From Halosimplex pelagicum (GTDB lineage Archaea > Halobacteriota > Halobacteria > Halobacteriales > Haloarculaceae): 64,000 nucleotides of DNA. The notes beneath the pieces were generated by a model that saw only the letters and a program-made list of their open reading frames with translations, had not been told where the DNA came from and searched no databases. Location of the stretch: NCBI RefSeq assembly GCF_013415905.1, contig NZ_CP058909.1, forward strand, positions 1,798,001 to 1,862,000, written 5' to 3'. The position numbers were made by a program, and so were the translations under genes. This document shows, piece after piece, positions 24,653-32,794 of this stretch. The first letter of the stretch is position 1, and each line of letters opens with the position of its first letter.

Positions 24653-26781
24653 ATGCCTTGCTTGCGGCTCACTAGGCAGCTCAACCCAATCATCGGAACG
24701 GTCGGGACTGTGCGCCAATACGTCCCGCTCGACGCGTTCCAGCCGGGCACCGACGTGACGGTCCGGGCGGTCTCGGCGAACGTCTCGACGCGGTTGCAGG
24801 TGACGACGCGGACGGACACGGACGGCGACGGCCTGTGGAACGCCTGGGAGAACAAGACCTACGCGTACGAGCACATGGCCGCGACGGGTTCGGGTCGTGC
24901 GACCGGACGAGTGCGGCCGACCCAGACGTTCAACACGTCCTGGAAGGACCCGGATACCGACGACGACGGCGTCTCCGACGGGCAGGAGTACTCGGTGCGA
25001 CGGCTGCCCGCGAACGACACTCGTGAGACGGCACGGCTGATCGCTAATTCGACGACGCATCCGACGGATCCGGACACTGACGGTGACGGGGCACTGGACG
25101 ACGAGTTCCGGGGCTGGAACATCACCGTCGTCGAGACGACGAGCGGCGACCCGTTCCGGTACTACAACCGTTCGAAGAGCGACCCGCCGGAGAGCGGCCG
25201 GACGATCGGGACCATACACGTCTCTTCGGAGCCGCTGGACCGCGACACTGATGGCGACGGTCTCGTCGACGGCGTCGAGAAGGCGACTACGTTCACCGAC
25301 CCCAGAGCCGAGGTAACGTACGAACTGACCGAGCAGCACCAGGATCTCGTCGAGCGTCTCGCGACCGACGACCGGGGCGGTGTGGCGGTCGGCGCGCACA
25401 TCGTCGAGCGTCGTGGGCAACTGTCGTCGCTGGAGTTGACCGACGGGACCGACGACTTCGATTTCGTCCGGCGACGTTCGGCCAGGACCTCGCCAGAGTG
25501 GACTTCCACGCGCTGGATTCGGCCGTGCGGACGGACACGTGGCTGTCGAACGAGGAAGAAGTCGACAAGTCGCTCGTGTTCAACGGGAGCGTCAACCCGT
25601 GGGATCCGGACTCGGACGACGACGGGCTGACCGACGGGCAGGAAGTCCACGGTGTGACGGAGGCTGTGAGTGCCGATCTCGTCGAGATGGACGAGTCGGT
25701 GAGTTACGACACTGATCCGACGGACCCGGACACGGACGGCGATGGGTACTGGGACGGCTGGATCGGGGTGTACGGTGTCGACTGGAGCGACAACGTGGTG
25801 CTGTACCAGGAGCATCTCCCGGGCGGAATCAGCGGTGACCAAATGGTTTCGGAGCAGGCAGATATCCACAACGTGACGGGAACGAACACGCCCGGCGCGG
25901 ATATCTTCGACAACGGGACGAAGTTCCACTCCGCCGTTCACGTCGGAGAGCGCCACTGGAACACTGTTCCGACTTCACGGTCTGATGACCCAGATACGTC
26001 GCTCGGTATTGAAGTAGACTATCTTCGAGGCCACGATCCACAGCAAATTACGAACAATCAAAATGAGTCGGTACTGGAATTGGCGAAGGAAAACTATCGT
26101 CTCTACGGTATCGATCTGAATTTCTCTATCAGTGACGAGCTTGCGAAACCCGACCTCAGGGATGTCTGTAGAGCAAGTAACGAGAACAATTGTAAATTTG
26201 ATCCGACAGTTGGCAATATCACCCCAGATACGTTCAACGCAAACGAGCTGTCCCGGGTTGAAGGGGAGTTCCACGATAACGAGTCGAAACTACACTTACT
26301 GTTCGTGAATCAGTACAACGACCCTCCGACCGAATTACCTAAATTCTACCCACACGACTTGTTCGTTGAGGAAGGTGTCCCCGGTGTTGCGGGGCACACT
26401 GGATCACCAGCGATGATCACTGCACTCGAAACGAATCCGGCGTTTGGGGTGCCGTACGGGGCAGTTATCTTTACGGATTCCACGGGAGGAACATCCGACA
26501 CATACGCTGTTCTCATGGAGGAGATCGGTCACACACTCGGAGCGGGATACGCAGACGACAAAGTCGGGAAAATCGCGGAGTGTTACAGCGGCGGAGACTG
26601 CTACGGGATAGGGATCGGTGGAGGGACTGACCAGACACCAGAGCAGATCCGTTTCGGTAAGACGGCCAGCGACGAGTGGAGTGTCATGGCGACGAGTCCA
26701 AGAAGCATCGATGGGTTCTATGCCTTCAGCGTCGAAGAAATTTCGACAATAGACACGGACGACATCCCTTCCCATGGCTGA
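24653..26781 (+). pseudogene. Cassette 3: C-terminal half of the effector, split by a frameshift
   Basis: The first frame (from the ATG at 24653) gives 14 unrelated residues, then homology from GTVGTVRQYVPLDAFQ. It is nearly the same as the full-length gene until about 25471, where ggccgacgtt of copy 1 has become ggcgacgtt. The one-base loss shifts the frame. The correct sequence resumes in the frame of 25498-26781 (427 codons), which carries two more Ca-binding loops and its own tip. The tip has EEIGH in place of HExxH (codon at 26518-26520 is Glu), then TLGAGYADD, KIAECYSG and WSVMATSP. It lacks a signal peptide. Either a sequencing error or a real decay would explain the shift. A family B lipoprotein gene overlaps the end. 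Confidence 0.7.
24695..25818 (+). repeat. Homology block, copy 2 (cassette 3)
   Basis: This is the near-identical partner of 18076-19200. For example, the 200 nt after the gagcacatggccgcga stretch differ at only about one or two positions between the two copies. The similarity fades after the codons for WSDNVVLYQEH. Such closeness beside divergent 3' ends suggests recent duplication or ongoing gene conversion. Confidence 0.8.
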
Positions 26782-27226
26782 CCGACAGAGATCGAGACGG
26801 TGGGTGATCGAGACGGCGGTCGTAGCCGCGGCGTCGGTGACGGCCGGGTGCGAACGCTGGAGTCGCATGCGGAGCATCTCGTTTCAGCGACTCCGCATCG
26901 AGACGACGAACGGAACGGACAGAGTCACTGGCGCCGTCGCCGTCAGGTCACAGGGGCCGGACGGGTGGCGAACTTTCCACGACGTATCCGCCGTCGCGTA
27001 CGACGACGAGGGTGAGCGGATCAACGCGACGGCACTGGGGGCCATCGACGGAACGACTGGGGACATCGAGTTCACGCTCACTTGTGAGCACCACCCTGAC
27101 CGGATCGTAATCGAGGCCGCCGAGTCACCTTGCGACCCGGACACGTCGATGGACGTGTACGTTTCCGTCGGCCGCGACGACGGAACGCCGATCTGGGAAC
27201 AGCGAGACCATGCGTGTGAGCCATAG
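26774..27226 (+). CDS. Small lipoprotein, family B, copy 3 (putative immunity protein)
   Basis: The 150-residue protein starts at the ATG at 26774, overlapping the end of cassette 3 by 8 nt. The signal has a Tat-like SRRWVIETA and ends at TAGC (Cys26). It is a divergent member of family B: DGWRTFHDVSAVAYDDEGE, then DIEFTLTCEHHPDRIVIEA and SPCDP align with the other copies. Codon use is GC-rich, unlike the A+T-richer copies 1 and 2. It pairs with the divergent tip of cassette 3, again consistent with matched evolution. Confidence 0.7.
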   Translation: MADRQRSRRWVIETAVVAAASVTAGCERWSRMRSISFQRLRIETTNGTDRVTGAVAVRSQGPDGWRTFHDVSAVAYDDEGERINATALGAIDGTTGDIEFTLTCEHHPDRIVIEAAESPCDPDTSMDVYVSVGRDDGTPIWEQRDHACEP

Positions 27227-27319
27227 GCGACGGCCGCCGTTGGGGCTGGCCGATCGAACCATACAGACGAATCTCTGACATGTTTCGAGCGTCGTTTTCG
27301 GAAACACCAGAAATACCAG

Positions 27320-27640
27320 ACTGACTCGACGGCCAGTTCGAACTGGAGGAGACCCCATTCCAGGTGCGTGGGAGATCATTCCGATCCCGTACTCGGTGCC
27401 GGGGATCGACAATATCTCGGTCTACTTCTACTCCGATAACGGTGAGGTGCTGGAGGGGTGAGGGGTAGAAGAACTCAATAGCGGAGTAAACGTCTCGATC
27501 GGGGTCGAAACCGCGACGAGATACGTGACCGCCGACTCACCCGAGTTCTGGTCTCGGTCCAATGTTCAGACCCTCTACTACTACAAAGCAGGAACCTCCG
27601 ACGGGCGCCGAACTACGAGTCGGCGTGGGTCTCTTCGAAG
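27320..27640 (+). pseudogene. Decayed coding remnant downstream of the effector array
   Basis: One frame reads PGAWEIIPIPYSVPGIDNIS then VYFYSDNGEVLEG and a TGA at 27459-27461. The same frame continues with GVEELNSGVNVSIGVETATR and SNVQTLYYYKAGTSDG before losing coding character. A piece in another frame (LDGQFELEETPFQV, about 27324-27365) seems to belong in front. Protein-like composition with an internal stop and a frame change indicates the C-terminal remnant of a surface or secreted protein. It is not similar to the lipoproteins or the effector tips. Confidence 0.45.
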
Positions 27641-27680
27641 GCTGGCTCCCCGACGGCTCACGAAGCGCCGGCTTAGCCCC

Positions 27681-28721
27681 TCATCCCGACGACTCCTCCG
27701 AGAGCCGGAGCTCGGCGACGAGGCGGGCGCTGATCACCTGTTCGACGATGTCGACCAGCGCCTCGTCGTCGTCGGTGTAGTCGGCGAACACGCCGAGGGG
27801 AACCTCGCCGCCGGCCATGTCCTGGTGGCCGCCGGCGGCGCCGACGTCGCCGAAGGCGTCGTCGAGGGCGTCGCCGAGGTGGATGCGGGGGTCGGTCGTC
27901 CGGCCGCTGAGGTGGATCGACCGGCCGGCGATGCCGAAGACGATGGCGGTCTCGACGCCCTCCAGGGTCCGGAGGTAGTCGGCGGCCTGCGGGAGGGCGT
28001 CGCGCTCGGTCGTCCGGCCGACGTTGGAGATGAGCACGGAGCCGCGGGTCCGCCGGTGTTCGATGGCGGTGGCGATGGCGTCGAGGGTGGCGCCGGTGAC
28101 CGACGGGCTGGCGAGCTGGCGGAGCAGGGCGGTGTCGGCCCGCTCGTGGAGGTAGCCGGCGGCCTCGTACTCGGCGCGGGTGGTCCCGCGGAGGAACTCC
28201 AGGGTCTCCCGGCGGATGGCGAACAGCAGCGCCGTCGCGAGCTCCTCGTCGAGGTCCGCGTCGAGGTCGCGGACGTACTCGGTGAAGATGGTGGCGGTCG
28301 CGCCGATCCCCTCGCGGTGGTCGACGAAGCGGGCGTCGATATCCTCGGCGGGGTGGTGGTCGACGACGATGTCGACGGGCGCGTCCGCGGGGACGCGGTT
28401 GTTCCGGCCGGGGACGGAGTGGTCGACGAACGCGAGCAGCGACCCCGCGGGCCGGTCGCGGGCCATCGCGGGGTCGAACGGCTGCAGATCGATGTCGAGC
28501 AGGGTGACGAACGCGCGGTTCTGCTGGTGGGAGATCTCCCCGCTGTAGGCGATCCGCCACTCCTCGACGCCGGCCGCCGCCGCGATCCGGCCGAGCGCGA
28601 GCGCGCTCGCCAGGCAGTCGGGGTCGGGGTTGTTGTGACAGACGATAGTGACGGCTTCGCCCTCCCGCAGGAGGTCGCGAAGCTCTCGGGCCGGACGTGC
28701 GGTCGGCGATGACTGACTCAT
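27681..28721 (-). CDS. DHH/DHHA1 family phosphoesterase (NrnA/RecJ-like)
   Basis: The 346-residue protein has the DHH domain motifs: HNNPDPDCLASA (Asp33 and Asp35), FVDHS near 99-102 and VVDHH (Asp121-His123). The C-terminal DHHA1 domain has the substrate-binding GGHQDMAGG motif at about residue 300. Proteins of this build hydrolyse short oligoribonucleotides, cyclic dinucleotide products or phosphoadenosine phosphate using manganese; the exact substrate cannot be told. No CBS or TrkA domains are attached. It is cytoplasmic. The gene is separated by about 80 nt from the PP-loop gene on the same strand, so the two may be co-transcribed. Confidence 0.85.
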   Translation of the reverse strand: MSQSSPTARPARELRDLLREGEAVTIVCHNNPDPDCLASALALGRIAAAAGVEEWRIAYSGEISHQQNRAFVTLLDIDLQPFDPAMARDRPAGSLLAFVDHSVPGRNNRVPADAPVDIVVDHHPAEDIDARFVDHREGIGATATIFTEYVRDLDADLDEELATALLFAIRRETLEFLRGTTRAEYEAAGYLHERADTALLRQLASPSVTGATLDAIATAIEHRRTRGSVLISNVGRTTERDALPQAADYLRTLEGVETAIVFGIAGRSIHLSGRTTDPRIHLGDALDDAFGDVGAAGGHQDMAGGEVPLGVFADYTDDDEALVDIVEQVISARLVAELRLSEESSG

Positions 28722-28799
28722 CGTGTGGCTCGGACGAGCCGTCTAGGCGCCCGGTCGACAAAACGCTCCGGCCGGCACACGCCATCGTTCCGGGCGCGC

Positions 28800-30110
28800 T
28801 CACGAGCCGTCGGTCGCGATCTTCGACAGGGCGTCGTAGACCGGGTACAGCGACGCGTAGACGGGATAGGGGAGGTTCCGCGCGACGGCCCGAGCAAGCC
28901 GCTCGCGGCGCGCCGGGGTGGCCTCGCTGGCGACCGCGCGCATGTCGACGCCGTCGAGCCACCGGAAAAAGTCGGTCGCGCCGTCGACGGGGAACGACCG
29001 GTCGAGGTCGATGTGGGACTGGATGTCCTCCCAGTGGAAGCGAGTGTGCTCGTCCATCACGAACGCCGGCTCCTCGAAGGCCACGCGGATCTCGCCGAAC
29101 GTCTGCCGGTCGGCCTCGTAGCCGAACTCCCGCGGGTCGAGCCCCGCGAGGACGAGCCCGACGATCGTCCGGTAGCACTTCTCGCAGTCGTTGCAGTTGC
29201 CGCCGGCGGCGTCGTGGATGCACGTCCGCAGCGGGAACCGCTCGCCCGTCTCCGCGACGTACGCGGCGATGCGCTCGATCTTCTCCTGGCGGGTGAGCTC
29301 GAACCCGTCGTGGTTCCCGCGGCTGTGGCCCCAGCGGACCCGGTCGTCGATCTCCGGGTGCGAGCCCCACGGCTCGTCGAACCCCGCTGTGTGGCTGGCC
29401 GCGATGTGGACCGTCCCGAGGCCGAGCGCGTGCGAAAGCGGCGCACACAGCCCGAGCAGCCCCAGCCCGTGGCCGACGGAGCTGTACCAGGCGCCGTCCA
29501 CGTAGCGCTTGTAGTGGGCCTGCAGCATCGGGGTGTCCAGCACCGACAGGGCGTTGGACCTGACGTAGCGGCAGTCGAGGCCCCGCCGGTCGGCGAACGG
29601 TTCGACGTGGTTCCGGAACCCGCGCCAGCGGTCGTCCTCCTCCGGGCCGACGACCCACCCCTGAACGCCGATCAGCGTCGGGTCTTCGTCGCGGTGGCGG
29701 ACGTAGCTGGCGACGGAGTCGATCCCGCCGGTGAACAGCAGGCCGCTCTCGTCGAACGCGTCGGCCGGGTACTCCTCCGCCGTATCGACGACCGCCTCGG
29801 GTCGGATCTCCCCGGGGTCGATGAACTCGGGGTACATCCGCGCGAGCGCCGCGCCGACCTCCTCGAGCGCGTCCAGAAAGGCCCGGTCGACCGCCGGCGC
29901 CGCCACGTCGGCGCCGTTGGCCCAGGCGACCGGCGCGACGTGGGCCAGCGCCGGGATCGACGCGACCGCGGGCGGCACGTCCGAGATATCGGCGTCGTAG
30001 TCGACGCGGACCGTGTCTCCGGCGAAAAACCGCCTGAGGTCGCGCGACGGCGTGACCTCGCACTCGACGGTCGACCCGTCGACGGTCGGTTCACCGACGA
30101 CGACGGTCAT
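28800..30110 (-). CDS. PP-loop ATP pyrophosphatase-like protein with a Cys4 cluster
   Basis: The 436-residue protein has an N-terminal region of about 120 residues, then the PP-loop TGGIDS (127-132), which binds and activates ATP. Candidate substrate residues lie around ASHTAGFDEPWGSHPEI. A cysteine cluster, C297-x8-C306-x2-C309-x2-C312, follows, similar in spacing to the zinc site of QueC-type enzymes. The C-terminal 120 residues are helical. Such enzymes adenylate a carboxyl or carbonyl group on a nucleoside, peptide or tRNA; the substrate is unknown. The ATG at 30110 is chosen because the upstream extension runs through the promoter region. It lies upstream of the DHH gene on the same strand. 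Confidence 0.7.
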   Translation of the reverse strand: MTVVVGEPTVDGSTVECEVTPSRDLRRFFAGDTVRVDYDADISDVPPAVASIPALAHVAPVAWANGADVAAPAVDRAFLDALEEVGAALARMYPEFIDPGEIRPEAVVDTAEEYPADAFDESGLLFTGGIDSVASYVRHRDEDPTLIGVQGWVVGPEEDDRWRGFRNHVEPFADRRGLDCRYVRSNALSVLDTPMLQAHYKRYVDGAWYSSVGHGLGLLGLCAPLSHALGLGTVHIAASHTAGFDEPWGSHPEIDDRVRWGHSRGNHDGFELTRQEKIERIAAYVAETGERFPLRTCIHDAAGGNCNDCEKCYRTIVGLVLAGLDPREFGYEADRQTFGEIRVAFEEPAFVMDEHTRFHWEDIQSHIDLDRSFPVDGATDFFRWLDGVDMRAVASEATPARRERLARAVARNLPYPVYASLYPVYDALSKIATDGS

Positions 30111-30278
30111 CGACGGTCCCGTCCACCCGGCTCGCCGCTCGCGCGACGGCGTCGTCTCACCCACTGGTTGGCGTGCATGTTCGTCCCGATCTATAGGCGA
30201 CGAGGTAGTAAATTCGGCGCTACCCACCGCCGCTCCCCGTTCCCGCCGGGGAGAAGCGCTACATGCTGGACGTAAGTG

Positions 30279-30286
30279 CTATATAC
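30279..30286 (+). promoter_or_regulatory. TATA box of the small gene at 30320
   Basis: The tract ctatatac lies 34-41 nt before the ATG at 30320. This spacing predicts a start of transcription near 30308 and therefore supports 30320 over the in-frame ATG at 30263. Confidence 0.5.
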
Positions 30287-30319
30287 TCGTACATATCTAC
30301 CCGGTCGTCGCGACCACAG

Positions 30320-30598
30320 ATGCAGCGGGTGGTCTCGAAGTTCCGAACGGCGCTATCGAATCCGGGTGCGGCCCTCCCGTACGTCAGGTCGCGGCTGCGG
30401 GTGGCTCGCGGGCTGGCCGCGCTCTCGCGGTACCGCCTGGCGTCGCTGTACGTCGCCGACCTGCTCGGCGGTACCGACCGGTTCGAGGACTACCTCCGGG
30501 ACAACGAAGGCGACCGCTACCCCGAACTCGATGTCGACAGCCTCGACGAACTACGGTCGGTCGACTTCACGACCGAAGTCGTCCTTCGGGCGGACTGA
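30320..30598 (+). CDS. Small hypothetical protein
   Basis: The protein has 92 residues from the ATG at 30320 (MQRVVSKFRTALSNPGAALP). The first half is basic with helices (YVRSRLRVARGLAALSRYRL), the second half is acidic (DRFEDYLRDNEGDRYPELDV), and the end is TEVVLRAD. There is no signal peptide or transmembrane segment. I recognise no family. It is divergent from the PP-loop gene, sharing an upstream region of about 200 nt. A good TATA box makes expression likely. Confidence 0.55.
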   Translation: MQRVVSKFRTALSNPGAALPYVRSRLRVARGLAALSRYRLASLYVADLLGGTDRFEDYLRDNEGDRYPELDVDSLDELRSVDFTTEVVLRAD

Positions 30599-30791
30599 CC
30601 ACCGTCCGGGCGGGTTGAACGCGGTCCAGGCGGACCGACCACCGACCCGGCGTATTAGGTGTGTCAGGACTAGGGCAGATCCCTAATAGGTATATAGACA
30701 ACCGCTAAGGGCGGCCGGTCGCCCGGATCGAGTGTGACCGAACGACGCCACGCGGACGACGCGAACCGACGGACCGGGGCGGTGGTACGCC

Positions 30792-31640
30792 GTGAGTGAC
30801 GCGGCCCGGCACCCGCGGGTGCTGGACCTGCCTCGGGACGAGACCGGACTGGCGACGACGACCGTCGCGCTCAGGCGGCTGCAGGAGCTGTTGCCGGAGT
30901 TCCTCGTCGATCTGGTGAGCGACGCCGGCGCCGAGGGGTTGGTCGTCCCGCTGGACGGCGGGGTCGCCACCGCGACGGCGGCGGCGCTGGCCGTCGACGC
31001 GGTGGGCGCCGAGGACGTGATCGGGCTCGCCATGCCGGCGGGGCTGACCGACGAGGCGACCGCGCGGACCGCCGAGACGGTCGCGGAGATGCTGGGGATC
31101 GACCACCGGCGGCTGCAGCTGCAGCCGGTCGTCGCGGCCTTTCAGGAGACGGTCGGCGACGCCGGCGGCCCGGCCGACGACCTCGTGGCGACGGACAACG
31201 CCGTCGAGCGGTTCCGGACGGCGACGACCTACTACTTCGCCAACCGCCGCGAGGCGCTGGTGGTCGGCCCGGTCGACCGGACGGACCGGCTGCTCGGGTC
31301 GGCGACGAAGTACGGCGAGACGGGCGTCGACTGCTTCCTGTTCGGCGACCTCTACGGGACGGAGGTCCGCGCGCTCGCCGCGGCGATGGACCTCCCCGTC
31401 GACATGCTCGACGGCGACGACCGCGCGCCGCCGGGCGACGCGACCGACGCGGACAGGCTCGACGTCGACGCCGAGACGGTCGACCGGGTGCTGCGCCTGC
31501 ACGTCGACGAGGGCCGAGAGCCGCGGGCGGTGGCCGACCGCCTGGGGATCGACCGCTCGGTCGTGGGCCGGCTGAAAGAGTGGTGCGCGGCGACGCGACA
31601 CAAGCGACACATGCCGCCGAAACCGTCGACGAACCGGTGA
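30792..31640 (+). CDS. NAD+ synthase (NadE)-like protein with degenerate PP-loop
   Basis: The 282-residue protein has the overall order of archaeal ammonia-dependent NAD synthase, including YFANRREALVVGPVDRTD, the segment KYGETGVDCFLFGDLYGTEV and the ending HKRHMPPKPS. The ATP-binding PP-loop, normally SGGxDS, reads DGGVAT (55-60), so the Ser and the Asp needed for pyrophosphate and metal binding are replaced. Loss of these residues suggests a non-catalytic or changed-function paralog. The true nadE is presumably elsewhere. The C-terminus also has an HTH-like stretch (AVADRLGIDRSVVGRLKEW), as in NadE. The GTG at 30792 is the start. It is monocistronic. Confidence 0.75.
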   Translation: MSDAARHPRVLDLPRDETGLATTTVALRRLQELLPEFLVDLVSDAGAEGLVVPLDGGVATATAAALAVDAVGAEDVIGLAMPAGLTDEATARTAETVAEMLGIDHRRLQLQPVVAAFQETVGDAGGPADDLVATDNAVERFRTATTYYFANRREALVVGPVDRTDRLLGSATKYGETGVDCFLFGDLYGTEVRALAAAMDLPVDMLDGDDRAPPGDATDADRLDVDAETVDRVLRLHVDEGREPRAVADRLGIDRSVVGRLKEWCAATRHKRHMPPKPSTNR

Positions 31641-31735
31641 GAGCGGGGCGCACCGAACTCCCGTCCCCTGGGAGAGGTCTCCCAGTCGAGTTCCCCCTGC
31701 GGTACCCCTAAGGGCGGCTACCCGCTAGGAGGGGT

Positions 31736-32794
31736 GTGGATCCGTCACGCCTGAGCCCGCGGACGGTCGCCCTCGCGGTCCTGTGTGTCGCGGTGATCGC
31801 GTTCGCGGCGGCGACGCTGGACACGACGACGAACCCGGACCCGTCGGCCGGCGCGGGCTACGCCGGCCCGGACGACCAGCTGGGCGGCGAGCGCACGCCG
31901 GCCGAGGAGTCGACCGGCGACAGCAGGAGCCCCCGGGACTCGCCGCTCGACCTCGACTTCGACTTCGAGGAGGGGTCGCTGTTCCAGTTCTGCCAGTCGT
32001 GGCTCAAACAGCCGCTCGTCCAGCTGCTGTTGCTGTCCGGCGTCGTCGGCGTGTTCGCGCTCGGTCGTCGGCTCGACGACGCGGCGACGGGGCTGGCCGC
32101 CGTCTTCGTCGTCGGCTACCCCGGCTTCTTCCTCTATCTCCTCCTGACGAACTGCCGAACGGACCCGGGACTGCTGTCGCTCGCCGACGGCGGGCGGCCG
32201 GCCCAGGAGGGCGGCGGGCTGTTCGGCGGCGAGGCGACCGTCGCGCCGCCGTCGTTCTCGACGGCCGCGCTGCTCGTGCTCGTCGTCGCGACGTTGGTCG
32301 CCGTCGCCGCGCTGGTGTTGACCGGCAACCACGACCAGCGTGAGGAGTACGAGTCCGGCGACGACGAGGACGACTCCGAACCCGAGCCGTCGGCGGACGT
32401 GCGGGCGGTCGGCGCGGCCGCGGGGCGGGCGGCCGACCGGATCGAGGAGAGCGACGAGTTCGAAAACGAGGTCTATCGCGCGTGGGCGGCGATGACCGAC
32501 CACCTCGCGGTCGACCGGCCCGAGTCGAGCACGCCGGCGGAGTTCGCGACCGCGGCAACGGCCGCGGGGATGGACCCGGCGGACGTGGCCCGGCTCACCG
32601 AGGTCTTCGAGGAGGTGCGCTACGGCGGCGAGGAGCCGACCGCCGAGCGCGAGCGGGCGGCCGTCGAGACGCTGCGGCGGATCGAGGCGACCTACGCCGA
32701 CGCGGACGCCGATGCGAGCGAGGATATCGGCGGGCCCAGTGGCGCCGACGACGGCCCGGGCGCCGGCGACGACGGCGAGGTGGGCGACCGATGA
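31736..32794 (+). CDS. DUF4129 domain membrane protein (DUF58 cluster 1)
   Basis: The 352-residue protein starts at a GTG. It has an N-terminal transmembrane helix (LAVLCVAVIAFAAATL), an acidic linker, three more transmembrane helices, and a C-terminal cytoplasmic DUF4129 domain with VYRAWAAMTDHLAV, TPAEFATAATAAGM and LTEVFEEVRYG. DUF4129 proteins occur with transglutaminase-like and MoxR/DUF58 genes; the role is unknown, perhaps assembly of surface proteins. It is first in an overlapping set of genes (ATGA with the next). The paralogous protein at 49322-50353 has the same layout. Confidence 0.78.
   Translation: MDPSRLSPRTVALAVLCVAVIAFAAATLDTTTNPDPSAGAGYAGPDDQLGGERTPAEESTGDSRSPRDSPLDLDFDFEEGSLFQFCQSWLKQPLVQLLLLSGVVGVFALGRRLDDAATGLAAVFVVGYPGFFLYLLLTNCRTDPGLLSLADGGRPAQEGGGLFGGEATVAPPSFSTAALLVLVVATLVAVAALVLTGNHDQREEYESGDDEDDSEPEPSADVRAVGAAAGRAADRIEESDEFENEVYRAWAAMTDHLAVDRPESSTPAEFATAATAAGMDPADVARLTEVFEEVRYGGEEPTAERERAAVETLRRIEATYADADADASEDIGGPSGADDGPGAGDDGEVGDR

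Noticed and set aside
15256-27226. Simple tandem duplication of a metabolic or adhesin gene as full explanation of the array
   Set aside because: Copies share only the C-terminal half, start at the same internal point, diverge at the tips and carry matched lipoprotein genes; plain duplication does not predict this.
27673-30063. A 796-codon frame on the minus strand
   Set aside because: It is a shifted reading of the DHH and PP-loop genes on the same strand; it is dominated by Arg, Gly and Pro and has no motif.
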